64,000 bases of DNA from Zoroaster sp. YZ-2022 (GCA_029582265.1 CM055830.1:29739172-29803171); one strand, 5' to 3'. Positions 23,379-35,051 are shown, numbered from the stretch's first letter. Program-made: numbers and translations. The notes: generated by a model from the letters alone, not told the origin.

Positions 23379-23779
23379 TAAGCTTGGGTGATAACACGAT
23401 AATATCGAATATCGCGATACCTTTTTTATTCGATTACGATATCGAGAACCTTTTTAAGTTATCAAGATATCAGCAAATCGCGATTAAAAAAATATATCGC
23501 GATTAAAAACAAATCGCCATTGTGAGTCAAGTCAGAAATTCCATGGAAACAAAATTAGAACAGTCTTTTTAGCTTTTGGACGTGAGAAACAAAGGCGAAC
23601 TACCGGTACTTCAGAAGTACATACACACTCTGCAAACGAATTTGTGATTTATTGTGACGCTTGTAGAGGGGTATATACCTGTGGTTATCAGCTCTAAAGC
23701 AATAATCGCGGTATTATCGAAAATCGCGATATATGTTTGCCGATATATCGTGGATGAAAAAAATCGATATCGCCCAAGC

Positions 23780-23782
<3 letters not shown>
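23379..23782. mobile_element. MITE with ATCGATAT-rich ends, left arm (intact)
   Basis: Terminal inverted sequence TAAGCTTGGGTGATA at the left and TATCGCCCAAGCTTA at the right. Subterminal ATATCGCGAT-type words form many small palindromes. Flanking TA is consistent with a Tc1/mariner-like target, but the superfamily is not proven. The right-arm copy is split by another element, and this copy preserves the empty site at 23441-23448. Confidence 0.75.
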
Positions 23783-23815
<33 letters not shown>

Positions 23816-24999
23816 GTTTTTACTGTTAACATATATTACCACTTCCCGCCCTCCGCGAGTAAGGTTATGTAGCTCATTTCAATAGTCTTGGGTTTTAGCA
23901 CATCATCTTTACTTTCGCTTGTTTTGTTTCCCTTGACTTCTCACCTATTTATACCCCTTTTAAATAATTCCGAAGTGATATTTTCGTGTGCGGTACTCCT
24001 ACGAACGCAATTGTAAACATTTTGACCTTTTTGGAAATGTTTTAACAAATTTATTTAATTTTATTTCACCTACACTAGGCGCCTACTAACAGAATTTCAT
24101 TTTAATCAAGAAAAATGCAAGTTTAATTGTTGGCACACCCATATCGAATGACGATGATTCATCAATGAGAAGTAATCTGAATTTCCTCTGTTCTTTCCCC
24201 CGAACTGAATAACAGTGCCGCCAACTGGATCCCAAGTGAGGACCCAAGTGCGAAGCCACCCCCTCCACCAACACCCGATTAGAAACCACAATGAAAAGTT
24301 CCCCAAACAAACACAGCAAACAGCTGAGAGGAATACAAATTTGGCGGCACCCGCTAAGGGCCTATTGCCAGAGAATAAGTAATAGAAATTTAGTAATCAC
24401 ATTAACATAGATTAAAATAAATAAAAAATCTTAAAGATATCATTGCACAAAACACTCTATCGGACCCAACACAGGTTCCACTGACCCTGTCCCTGTCCCT
24501 GTCCCTGTCCCAAACTCGGACCCAAGTGCGAAGCCACCCCCTTTTCCCACAGACACCCCAATCAAATACCCCAGTGAAATGTTCCCCAAACAAACACAAC
24601 AAATCCAAAAGGAACTATAAAAGAAATACGAATCCCATCAGGCCCCAACCAAGACCCCATAGATTAGCCCCCAATTAGAGAGCACATTTACATGGAAAAA
24701 GCACACAACTAACTTTATACCCTCCCAGAATTAACCATAAATTAAAACCTCAGTCTTAGAAATTTAAACTAGCAAAAGTAGAAGGCATGAAGGAATATTT
24801 AATTAACGAGGGAAGCTCATTAAATAAGTCTACTTACCGAGACATGAATTTACGTTTGCCAGATTCAGTTTTAACTTCAGGAGGAAGTAGGTTACCATGG
24901 GAACATGCCCTAGTATTAAGAGTGACTATTTGCAGCTGGAATAAAAATATTACACATTGAGGGGCAATTTGGAGACGAGACTTTGTACAACAATGAAGT
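23783..24999. other. Non-coding sequence with a partial internal duplication
   Basis: About 24200-24330 and 24500-24610 are related (both with CCCAAGTGCGAAGCCACCCCC and TTCCCCAAACAAACAC). A short GTCCCT repeat lies at 24486-24512. The first part is mirrored at 34629-35050; the rest has been lost from the right arm. Confidence 0.5.
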
Positions 25000-25009
25000 T
25001 AGGGTGATA

Positions 25010-25385
25010 AGTGCGCCGTGAACTTAGCGTTTGCCACCCCAAAGTAGAGATAACAGAATAGTGGGTTATCTCCGGAGGAGATCTAGAATTTTTTTACTAG
25101 CAGTATTTTGTAGTGTCTAGTTTGGTGAGGCAGTTTGGATGAGTTAACCCATACAGTATCACAGTAGTCAAATTGTGGCAGGAGCATCGTTTTATATAAC
25201 ATATTCAATGTGTGCTGAGGTAGAACACTGACCCTCAGGAGAACCCCCAAACCTTTGTTGACATTTTTCACAAGCTATCAATATGCACATTCCAAGGTAG
25301 TTGCAAGATGAATCTAACCATACACCAAGATATTTAAATTGGAGTAACATTATCGATGACAATATTTCTGTTCATAACGTAAAGA
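25010..25385 (-). pseudogene. LINE RT fragment, left arm
   Basis: The minus strand reads through RT thumb landmarks: MNRNIVIDN, FKYLGVWLDS-like, WNVHID, LVKNVNKGLGVLLRV-like and QFDYCDTVW. Frames are broken. The same element, with more of its N-terminal side including the palm, is at 34026-34628 in the right arm. Confidence 0.75.
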
Positions 25386-25569
25386 TTTTACCTGCTCAAT
25401 GATGTGGTGTGTAGAGTTATTTACAGCAGCTTTGGGGTCTTGTGTGTAAACCAAACAAGCGTTTTACACACAAGACCCGCAAACAATAGGTAATTCAGCT
25501 GTATTGCAAGCATCGTGTAGGCCTATATATATATATATATACATAGGAGTAATCACTTGGTGACTATCA

Positions 25570-25616
25570 GTTGTCTGATGATCGCATAACGCGTGAAACT
25601 CGGCGTGAGTTACAAC
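25570..25616 (+). ncRNA. Candidate type I hammerhead ribozyme
   Basis: The conserved CUGAUGA (25575-25581) and GAAA (25595-25598) boxes are correctly placed among three stems. Stem I is GTTGT (25570-25574) with ACAAC (25612-25616). Stem II is CGC (25583-25585) with GCG (25591-25593), closed by a U-U mismatch next to the core. Stem III is ACTC (25598-25601) with GAGT (25607-25610), with a five-base loop. The predicted cleavage triplet is GTT (25609-25611). An open stem I with a short stem III is the form known from Penelope-like elements and metazoan retrozymes. Weak points are the mismatch in stem II and U instead of C or A at the cleavage position. Confidence 0.5.
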
Positions 25617-25714
25617 CACCAGCGTTCCACTAGTTCCAATTTACTACACATAGTATAATACGCTCTGTCTATGTGGCATTGAGCACTTACTTCAAGATAG
25701 ACTGCTACATTTAA

Positions 25715-25715
<1 letters not shown>

Positions 25716-25801
<86 letters not shown>
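25716..25801. repeat. (TA)n microsatellite
   Basis: Near-perfect alternating TA, interrupted once by AGCATATA. Confidence 0.95.
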
Positions 25802-25805
<4 letters not shown>

Positions 25806-25814
25806 TTTTATTAA

Positions 25815-26270
25815 TACGTTTTTTCTGACTACAAAATTAATTCAGAAGCAACGTCCCGTGTGAGTGTGTGTGTGTGGGGAAGCATTGCTTTACGGCACTT
25901 AGAACCTCAGTCGGCAAAATGAAAGGTACTAGAATAAGGGTTGGTCAACAATAAATTTGCAGTCGTCAAAAGTAGAGCTATGGGTTTTGCTGGCTGCAAA
26001 TGTTGTCATATTTCTAAGCACTGAAGATTTGCCGAGTTTTACTCACGGACAGAGCTACGGTTTTCCAGTTTTGGGTGGCAGTCCCACCCCCCACCCTCCA
26101 TTTTAGGGGGGAAAAAAAATGCCTGGTCATATTAGTGTTGTGTCGGTAAATTCACCCACTCTGAAAATCCTGGCTACGTCAGTCAGAAAATTGGATTCCA
26201 CACCCCAAAGAAAATGCTCGCTACGCCCCTGAATTGTTAGTAGGTCTGTACAATCTTGCTGTACTTGCAT
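25815..26270 (-). mobile_element. Insertion inside Tx1-like LINE, left arm
   Basis: Mirrored at 28090-28545. One end has GGGGCGTAGCGA-type sequence, a terminus style of non-autonomous hAT elements. It separates two RT blocks of the surrounding LINE in both arms, so it was present before the arms were copied. The other terminus and the target duplication could not be fixed. Confidence 0.45.
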
Positions 26271-26547
26271 AGTTGGACGGAGCGGACAACCATACATGAC
26301 ATTATAAACATTATATTGGTTACCTGACGCTACTTTTGACAGTTTACCATACATTGTTTTGATCCAGCTTTACACAAACATCTGACCAAACTTCTTTTTT
26401 TTTCAGTGTTTCAAATAAAACTCCCATTAACCGTATCAAAAGCACTAATTTCATAATTAAACAAAAGACAACAAAGAAAACAAAACAAAACAGAGTTGCA
26501 GTGGTTTTTATTATATTGTTTTGACTAAAATGAATAACATTTTTATT
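26271..26547 (-). pseudogene. Tx1/L1-like LINE RT fragment, left inner edge
   Basis: Reverse complement of 27841-28085. It carries the AFDTVN region and a WIKTMYG-like block in broken frames, and stops at the N run. Confidence 0.65.
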
Positions 26548-27047
26548 NNNNNNNNNNNNNNNNNNNNNNNNNNNNNNNNNNNNNNNNNNNNNNNNNNNNN
26601 NNNNNNNNNNNNNNNNNNNNNNNNNNNNNNNNNNNNNNNNNNNNNNNNNNNNNNNNNNNNNNNNNNNNNNNNNNNNNNNNNNNNNNNNNNNNNNNNNNNN
26701 NNNNNNNNNNNNNNNNNNNNNNNNNNNNNNNNNNNNNNNNNNNNNNNNNNNNNNNNNNNNNNNNNNNNNNNNNNNNNNNNNNNNNNNNNNNNNNNNNNNN
26801 NNNNNNNNNNNNNNNNNNNNNNNNNNNNNNNNNNNNNNNNNNNNNNNNNNNNNNNNNNNNNNNNNNNNNNNNNNNNNNNNNNNNNNNNNNNNNNNNNNNN
26901 NNNNNNNNNNNNNNNNNNNNNNNNNNNNNNNNNNNNNNNNNNNNNNNNNNNNNNNNNNNNNNNNNNNNNNNNNNNNNNNNNNNNNNNNNNNNNNNNNNNN
27001 NNNNNNNNNNNNNNNNNNNNNNNNNNNNNNNNNNNNNNNNNNNNNNN
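26548..27047. other. Assembly gap, 500 N
   Basis: Exactly 500 Ns, a round size that suggests a placeholder and not a measured length. It sits at the inner end of the left arm, so the join at the axis of the inverted repeat is not sequence-proven. Confidence 0.99.
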
Positions 27048-27229
27048 AGGAGAGCAGATAAACTTACGCAACACATTTAGAAACCATCTATAAAATTGAG
27101 GGTCAAAGGTCAGGTCAGGAGAGAAAAATGGTTCGAGAAGGAGAAAAAAGCCACGCAATTTTTTCTAGGTTTTTAGAGATGCGTAATATTTTTATACAAC
27201 TAGAGAAAAATATCACAAGGTTCAAAAAC
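27048..27229. other. Spacer right of gap
   Basis: Short sequence not mirrored in the left arm; probably upstream LINE sequence. Nothing recognised. Confidence 0.4.
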
Positions 27230-28089
27230 GCTCAAGGTGTTTTTTTGGCACAAAGATCCTAATGACATACTCAACAGTAAAGATGTTCTGAGCAGAATAT
27301 ATTCTTCGTCCACCCTTTGCTGGCACAATTCACAGATCCTAATGACATACTCAACGAAGTAAATATGTTCTATGACAGAATATATTCTTCTAAATCACCC
27401 TCTGTAGCGCAGTTATAAACCTGTTTAAATGAAACCACCTTTGATTTTACTCTCAATGACGAAAAAAGGAAAATATGTGAATGAATGATTACTGAAGAAG
27501 AATATAAACATGTACTGGAATTGTTAACAACAACAAAAGTCCAGGCACGGACGGTTTTACAGTAGAATTTTACAGAGAGTTTTGGGGAAATATAAAATAA
27601 CTATTTATTCAATCGATGGATAGAAGCTTTTAAAAAAGGCGAATTATCAGTATCGCAATTCAGAGTACTTATATCTCTATTATATATAAAAAAGCGATCG
27701 AACAAGTTTGAAGAATTGGAGACCAATAAGTTTACTAAATATAGACTATACAAAATAACATCTCACTAAAGTCATAGGGGACATAATCCAAGATGACTAG
27801 TCAGGTTACATACAAAGCAGATTAACAATATTAAACTCGGTAATGTTATTCATTTTAGTCAAAACAATAATAAAACCACTGCAACTCTGTTTTGTTTTGT
27901 TTTGTTTGTTTCTTTGTTGTCTTTTATTTAGATTATGAAAAGTGCTTTTGATACGGTTAATGGGAGTTTTTATTTGAAACACTGAAAAAAAAAAGGTTTT
28001 GGTCAGATGTTTATTAACTGGATCAAAACAATGTATGGAAACATCCAAAGTAGCGTTAGTAACAATGTTTATAATGTCTGTTTATAGTT
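27230..28089 (+). pseudogene. Tx1/L1-like LINE, linker and RT N-terminal part
   Basis: The plus strand shows PNDILN and MFYDRIYSSKSPS linker sequence, partly duplicated in tandem (about 27250-27315 and 27330-27395). GTDGFTVEFYREFWGNIK and a VLISLLYIKK-like stretch follow, then the AFDTVN catalytic region and NWIKTMYGN. Many stops and indels. The element continues at 28662 and 30300 after insertions. Confidence 0.75.
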
Positions 28090-28661
28090 GTCCGCTCACG
28101 TCAACTATATGCAAGTTGTACAGACCTACTAAACATTCAGGGGCGTAGCGAAGGCATTTTTGGGGGGGTGTGGAAGCCAATTTTCTGACTGACGTAGCCA
28201 GGATTTTCAGAGTGGGTGAATTTACCGACACAACACTAACATGACCAGGCATTTGCTTTTTCCTAAAATGGAGGGGGGTGGGGCCGGGGGGACTGCCACC
28301 CAAAACTGGAAAACCGTAGCTCTTCCGGCAAATCTTCAGTGCTTAGAAATATGATACATTTGCAGCCAGCAAAACCCATAGCTCTACTTTTGCCGACTGC
28401 AAATTTATTGTTGACCAACCCTTATTCTAGTACCTTTCATTTGCCGACTGAGGTTCTAAGTGCCGGCTTAATGCTCCCCTCCCCCCCCCCCCCACCACAC
28501 ACACACAGGAATTGCTTCTGAATTAATTTTGTAGTCTTTTTTTTATGAACATGTTAAAAAACCTAGTCTTGAACTCGGTACGTTATTTTTGCAATGCGAG
28601 AGTTCTAACCACTTCTAACTATCATGCAACTCAGTTGATATGGTGAAAAACCTTTTCTAAA
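28090..28661 (+). mobile_element. Insertion inside Tx1-like LINE, right arm
   Basis: Counterpart of 25815-26270 up to about 28545; the remainder is right-arm-specific. It contains a C-run followed by CA repeats near 28480-28508. LINE coding sequence resumes at 28662. Confidence 0.45.
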
Positions 28662-28880
28662 TTAGATTTCTATGCCAATTTCTAAACCCTTTGACGAAGT
28701 GCTGGGTATGCTGCAGAAAAATAGCTGTCCGCTCCCTGCTATTCTTGTTCTATTTGTTGCAGAAGTCCTTGCAAATAAGATGAGAACAAACCCAGACATT
28801 TGCGGTATCGAATTGGCTAACCACAACACAAATCTTCGCATTTCCATGTATGCAGACGACACATTAATTTTGTCAGACAT
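28662..28880 (+). pseudogene. Tx1/L1-like LINE RT palm (YADD)
   Basis: One open frame with a NSCPLPAILVLFVAEVLANK block (the usual GCPLS region), then LRISMYADDTLILSD holding the YADD catalytic motif. It is followed immediately by a T-run that belongs to another, opposite LINE inserted right after this motif. Confidence 0.85.
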
Positions 28881-30290
28881 TTATTTTTTTTTTTTTTTTT
28901 AGCTGTTTTATTTATACAGGGTAACCTTATCAGTTACAAACTGCTTTCCATGAGGGCCCTGATTCAAATGATATAACAAATTCCATAACTTATGAACATA
29001 ACTTATTATAAAATCAAAACTAAAACAATTTAAGTTATTAGCACTGTAGATATTAAAATACAAAGCAAAATGTTCTAAAATGAATAAAATGTAAAATATG
29101 AATTTAAAACTTATGAATTTAAAACTTAAAACTCCGAAGGGGAAGGGGACCAAAGAATGAATAATACACTTAAAATAAGTTTAAAAGAAGAATATTGGAT
29201 ACAGAAAAGAACAATACAATTACAATAAGATAAAAGAACAGTATGTAAGAAAATGTGTATTAAGAATGTAGAATACAAGGAAAAGGGCGGAAAAATAATT
29301 AAAATTAGCCTTTAAAATACAGGACTAGCTGGACAAGTGATTAAATCAAAATTAATATGAAAGAGAAACCACTCTATATAAACAAAGATGACAACAGGAA
29401 TATTACAATTTGTATACAAAATAAATTTGAAGCAGAGATAAAATTATTAATAATTAAAACAGAAATGTCATAAAACGCGTTAATCAACAAAGAAAAGATT
29501 TGAATTTATTAAGTGACTCTGCCTGTTTCTGGGCCGTGGTAAGTTTGTTCCATCCCAGGGTTCCAAGGTACTGAAAAGTGCGCCTTGCAGCATTTGTCTT
29601 GGGAATAATTGACAGATGTAATAGCCGTTTGTCTTGGCGCGAGTATTAGCAGAGTGACATGGTTTATCAAAGCGAGAACTTAGATATGCTGGACTCAGGC
29701 TATTCACACATTTATAAACTTCACACATCTTCTGTGATTTTCCCAACGGGCCAGCAAAGGTAACCACGCATAGTGCCCGTTGTAATTCATCAGATGTGAG
29801 TTCTAGGATGAGCGTTAAGGATTAATCTGGCCAAACGATTGTGCAATTTAAGGAGTTTGTCTGAGTAGCAGTGTGCACAACCTGACCAGGCAACATCGCA
29901 ATAGTCAAACAAGGGCAATATCATGGCACTGCTCAACATTTAAACGTCGCACTAGGAAGGCAGGGCTTAGCAGATCGTCATAAAATCCCATTTTCATAGA
30001 TATTTTCTTGGCAGTAAAATCAATGTGGTCAGACCAAGACATATGCTCATCAAGGATAACCCCGAGATATTTATACAGCTGAACTCGTTCGATGGACGTA
30101 TCATTTAATGTGATCTGCACCTGAGAAAAAGTAGGTAGCCTTGGGCGAGAACCAAATATCATAAATTTTGTTTTACTCACATTAAGCGTCAGTTTATGGT
30201 TCACCAACCATTTAGTTACTTGATTAAGGCCATTCACCATGTCAGATTCGATGGTATCGGGGGTTGTACCATCAAACATTATCAATCATT
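28881..30290 (-). mobile_element. 5'-truncated LINE with poly(A) tail, inserted in the Tx1-like LINE
   Basis: On the minus strand, RT C-terminal sequence (30285-29905: KTKFMIFGSRP, YKYLGVILDEHMSWSDHI) leads to the end of the protein (29767-29480: MCEVYKCVNSLSPAYL, then a PWDGTNLP-like block). An AT-rich 3' UTR follows, and a terminal T-run at 28881-28901 is the poly(A) tail. CR1/jockey-like by these motifs. It lies between the Tx1 YADD block and its thumb, proving insertion order. Confidence 0.8.
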
Positions 30291-30299
30291 ATCAAACAT

Positions 30300-31650
30300 T
30301 ATCAATTCAATAAAAAATAATCGCTAGAAAGTGAAGCAAACTTTGGAAAAATTGTAGGGCCAAAACTGAACCTTCAAAAATCAAAAGGTCTTATTATAGG
30401 AAATACAGATCTCAACCAGCACCTACTTGAAATAATTGATTGGCAACAAGAGCCTCTTAAGACATTAGGTGTTTAGTTTTCGAAAAATATGAACGAGTGT
30501 TATGAACATGTCTGGGAAGAAAAAAATTACTAATTTCAGGAATATAATTAATCAGTGGAAAAGAAGGAACCTCACCTTACCATTTTTACCTTTTTAGGGT
30601 CCGTCATTCCCATGGCAAACATCACGTTTTTAATACAGATAAACAAACTTATTCTCTCTTTTATATGGAACGGTACAATAGACAACATATCTCGTAAAAC
30701 AATTATCCGTAAACTCAACGAAGGTGGCTTCAACTTAATAGACATTGAAATACACACTTTGGCTCTAAAATCAATTGGGTTGTTATATTTGCTCAACAAT
30801 CCCATAGAAAAATGGACAAGCTTTTGTGATTATTTACAGTTATATGGACGTATATTTAATTCTCAATACAAGCGAGAACACAGTGAAGTGTCAACAAATA
30901 AATATTGATGACTTGCCTCATTTTATAGGGAACTGATATTTTGTTGGTATAAACTTAATTCAACACGTATTCAGGAAAAACAATATTTACATGCTGCTGA
31001 AATAAAATCACTAACTATTTAGGGGTAATGACATTAACTTTAATTTTAAAAAAAGTATTTGTATTTTAGCAATTGGATTAAATCTAACATTTTTCTGTAG
31101 AAAACATAAAAAACAAACTTACTTTAAAACGTAATTGGATTGTTGAAATGTGTGTATTAAGAAGAGCCATTCCAAAGGAATGGTTTCCAATTATTCTGAC
31201 TGAAACAGAAAATATTGATGTTACACCAAATGTGTACCTCAATTCATATATAGTTGTATTATCCAATTTAACAAAATATATATATATTATTAGACAAGAA
31301 AGGAAAAACACCAATTGTACAAGAACGATGGGAACAAATAATTCAAGAAAGACCAAACTGGAATTTGGTTGGGAGAAAAAAAATCAAGATATAAAAGAAG
31401 TAAAATAAGAGATTTTAATGTCAAATTTATGTACCAAAGATTGCCTACTCATCAATGGAAATTAAAATAATCTCCGATGTGCTCCTATGTGTAATGTTAT
31501 CGATGAGTACCAACACGCATTTTGCGGTTTGTGAACCCACACAACAGAATGTTGTAACCATTTCCCCCATTTCTGTCACCGATTATCAAATCAGACCGAT
31601 TATGAAATTCAACCGTCATCAATGATTGACATAGTAACAGCAGGTCCATA
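30300..31650 (+). pseudogene. Tx1/L1-like LINE RT thumb and C-terminal region
   Basis: Continues the element cut at 28880. Visible are FGKIVGPKLNLQKSKGLIIG, then SVIPMANITFLIQINKLILSF with IWNGT and EGGFNLIDIE (a typical L1/Tx1 thumb), then RRAIPKEWFPI and cysteine/histidine-rich C-terminal scraps near 31480-31570. Several frameshifts. Confidence 0.75.
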
Positions 31651-32129
31651 TACTGACACTATCAACACAATTGTTACTCTTGCTTTATTTTGTATTTTTA
31701 AAGCAAAGGTTAATAACTTACAATGATAATAAATGGATAGACATTTTGAAATTTTTCAAAAAGAAATATCATGCAGAGCACAAAAAGGAATAATCTTTGG
31801 TGTCATAAGTTTTACGGAAAATATTACTTTGTATAAAAAGCTACAAAGGAAACAATTAATAATAATCTGATGTATGTTTTTGTGGTACACATGTTGAAAT
31901 ATAATGGGAAAGGGCGGCTTCATAAAATCATATAGAAAACGTGAAATAAGTACGGACATGTAAACGGCAAACAGTTCAATATTCTGAGAGATTACAAGTG
32001 TAACCTCAAAAGGTTTCATAAGAGAAGAAAGAAAGGATCTCAGACAATGCCTTTCAAACATTGTATTTTAAATAAGGCTTTATTGTGTTATAAACACACC
32101 GCTAAGTTCTGTTTCTAATACTTCTAATG
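31651..32129. other. Unassigned AT-rich sequence
   Basis: No gene or repeat recognised; it may be LINE 3' UTR. Confidence 0.4.
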
Positions 32130-32395
32130 TACACTCACTGGCCATAAGTATTGCAACATTGAAATTCACACCAAAGTTCAGTTTGGAGAACTGTGTTACA
32201 ATAATTTATTTTATTTTATTTTCACTATATACTTAAGACTTCTTGACAGTGCCTTTATTTTGACGTCAATGTTCTTTTTTACTGTTCTTACTATATGTAA
32301 TACACGATCGATGAAATCGGATTAAACGATCATCTCACCTGTTACTGTAAAGTGCTATTTTGAGCATGTTGCAATACTTTTGGCCAGTGAATGTA
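32130..32395. mobile_element. Tc1/mariner-like MITE
   Basis: The ends are inverted: TACACTCACTGGCCATAAGT continuing ATTGCAACAT at the left, and the complement TACATTCACTGGCCAAAAGT continuing ATTGCAACAT at the right, 28 of 30 matching. TA at each outer end fits the mariner target. The interior has no coding capacity. Right arm only. Confidence 0.85.
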
Positions 32396-32460
32396 TATAT
32401 AAAGCTGGGTAAAATACCAAATTGTCAAACAGGAAGTTTGTTAATGTTTTCTGCATAGGC

Positions 32461-32894
32461 ATATGACATAAAACACAATAAAGGGGGCCACTTTCCTACC
32501 GTCACATTAGCAGTTTTTCTAATGGTTGTAATTTTTTTTTTTTTATATCTGAAACCACCCAAAAAGAATTTCAACATTTGAATAGACATGCATGCTTATC
32601 CTAAAGATAATTTGAGTTGATTATTACTATTATTTTTTTAATTACCCTAAAATTTCCATCAACAAATGGACGGAAAAGTGAGCTAACTTTCCGTCAATTT
32701 ATGGAAATTTGAGGTAAAAAATAATAATAAATAAATAAATAAATCAACTCAAATTGGTTCTAGTATAAACCTGCATGTCCATTCACATCATTGAAATATT
32801 TTTAGTCGGTTTCAGGTACTTAAAATAAATAACAACCATTGGAAAAACTGCTGACGACTATGCAAAGTTCCCTTTATTGTGTTTTATGTCATAT
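32461..32894. mobile_element. Long foldback MITE
   Basis: The 434 bases form one near-continuous hairpin. The left end ATATGACATAAAACACAATA pairs with the right end TATTGTGTTTTATGTCATAT. Pairing continues inward with small differences to a centre at GACGGAAA...TTTCCGTC near 32671-32697. No open frame, right arm only. Confidence 0.85.
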
Positions 32895-34025
32895 ATTGAT
32901 TGATTTTACATTTTGTTCAGGTTCTTGTTTTAGAGCCATCTGCAGTTTACCTTTGCTGTGGGTCCAATGTCGGTGATTGTGTACATGTATACTTTTAAAA
33001 TGTATTTTGAATGTGAAATCATGAATCTAAATAAAAGGAACTGTATAGTTACTCCTGAAAGCGAGAAGGGAAGTTTGATGGAGAGAGAAATCTGTCCTAA
33101 ATTCCACATAAGAATGAATAACGACATAATAAGCTGGAATGTTCACTACGTTGGTTGTTTAATGTTGTATATTGGTTCAAACAGAGCTAGCATACTTATA
33201 GAATCACGAAACTATCCTTCTATTGTTTTGACTCTCCCCCCCCACACACACTTGTTGAAATAAGCAAATGTCAGTTCTTAGCAATTTACACACAAACTAC
33301 AATTTGTATTCGCTAAAATGGTACTATAACCATAGAGAGAGGATCTTCTCTATACTATAACCACAATTTAATACGGGTAAAAACAAGCTTTGGGAGAATT
33401 GTCTTTACAGGTGACAAATAAAAATCATCCCACGAATTTCTTTCTCAAGCAAAACGATTATTCACCAATTAAAAAACGAAAATTACTCCGTGTTGGATTA
33501 CGCTTTCAAAAAGTTTTCTTCATAACAGATATACAGAGACACATTTTGGTGAGATACATATTCCTGAATACACTCTCTGGTTTTATTCGGTATTTTGTTT
33601 CAATCCAAATTCGTATTGTTAAAAGATGTAAACAAAATCCATAAAACCTGTTTATACGATACTACCCTGTCTCACATTTATATACACTTACTTAAGGCCA
33701 AAAAGTCTCCCGGTGCGGTGACGCGCTTTTCTAGCCATTTTCTCCCAACAAGGTAAATACGTGATACATTGTATACGCATGGGAGCAAATTTCGCATATA
33801 CAAAGTATGGTGGTTAAAAAAGGCCTCACAAATCGAGCAAATGTTCATATCCCTATGTGAAAAAGTTGTTTAAAGCATATCACGGCAGAATTCCAATCGA
33901 TCCAGCTATTTTGGCTGCAATTGGACATCTCGTTTCATTGGAGGAAACAATTAAAAATGCCGACGCGCGGGTCTGAGGCGACGCGCGGAGACCGAACACC
34001 GGAGCCTTTATTGGCCTAAAAGAGC
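32895..34025. other. Unassigned right-arm-only sequence
   Basis: No recognised gene. A small GC-rich inverted motif GACGCGCG...CGACGCGCGG lies near 33961-33988. The start of the following LINE fragment is uncertain. Confidence 0.4.
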
Positions 34026-34628
34026 AGTGTATTAAAGATACGTTCAGCAAAAACATCTTCTTTGTCAAACTCAACAATTAGTACATGGCGCTTGAGTTTG
34101 ACTGGTTTTCATCTTACTTGCATGGACGTCAACAGGTGACCAAGATTGGTGATAATTACTCACCTTCTACTGGGGTGAACTTTAGTGTGCCACTGAGGGT
34201 CTACTTTGGGGCCACTTCTTTTTACCTTGTACATTAATGACCTTTCTCGTGTTACTCAAAATAGTGACTCTAAAATGTATTTGTAATGCTGATGATACAG
34301 CTATTTTCTTTCGGGCTAAATCAATAGAACTTATTAACAGAACACTGAATAGGGAAATAGCGCTAATATCTAAATGACTAGACGTGAATTTTGTTTAAAC
34401 TTAACGTAAATAAGACCAAAAGTATGCTGTTTGGAACTCAAGCTAAACTGCGACGTAGTGATGATAATTTACGTGTTATGAACAGAAATATTGTCATCGA
34501 TAATGTTACGCAATTTAAATATCTTGGTAGGCCTATATGGTTAGATTCATCTTTACCTTGGAATGTGCATATTGATAAGCTTGTGAAAAATGTCAACAAA
34601 GGTTTGGGGTTTTTCCTGAGGGTCGCAC
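34026..34628 (+). pseudogene. LINE RT fragment, right arm
   Basis: RT palm and thumb in broken frames: a NIFFVKLNN stretch, WFSSYLHGRQQVTKIG, a damaged VP.GS.LGPLLF.LYINDLS block, a YADDTAIFF-type motif split by a one-base shift near 34285, then KTKSMLFGTQAKLR, FKYLG and WNVHIDKLVKNVNKGLGF. It ends abruptly where the left-arm copy continues, showing a right-arm deletion of about 0.8 kb. Confidence 0.8.
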
Positions 34629-35051
34629 TTGGGTCCTCACTTGGGTTTTGTTTGGGATCCAGTTGGGGGCACTATTATTCAGTTCGGGGGGAAAGAACAG
34701 AGGAAATTCAGATTACTTCTCATTGATGAATCATCGTCATTTGATATGGGTGCGCCAACAATTAAACTTGCATTTTTCTTGATTAAAATGAAATTCTGTC
34801 AGTAGGCGCCTAGTGTAGGTAAAATAAAATTGAAGAAATTTTTTGAAACATTTCCAAACAGGTCAAAATGTTTACAATTGCACACGAAAATATCACTTCG
34901 AAATTATTTAAAAGGGGTATAAATAGGTGAGAAGTCAAGGGGGGAAACCAAGCGAAAGTAAAGAAGATGTGCTAAAACCCAAGACTATTACCACTTCCCG
35001 CGGAGGGCGGGAAGTGGTAATATCCAATATATGTTAACAGTAAATACAATT

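Larger units (their letters stand above)
25386..25814. other. Left-arm-only segment with ribozyme-like core and TA tract
   Basis: No counterpart in the right arm. It contains the hammerhead-like fold at 25570-25616, sequence similar to the ends of the 10791-12767 element (ACCACCAG, TTTACTAC), and a long TA run. Confidence 0.5.
6848..26547 (+). repeat. Left arm of giant imperfect inverted repeat
   Basis: Almost every block here recurs reverse-complemented in 27841-53326, in mirrored order: hAT-like end, 42-bp minisatellite element, gypsy RT/RNase H, hAT transposase, LINE fragment, gypsy integrase, foldback, FA58C exon, MITE, Tx1-like LINE. The inner end abuts the N run. Left-only pieces are the LINE insertion 7856-10116, about 25386-25810, and the extra 46-bp minisatellite copies. 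Confidence 0.9.

Noticed and set aside
26511..27158. Frames across the N run
   Set aside because: Unknown bases; no evidence of coding.
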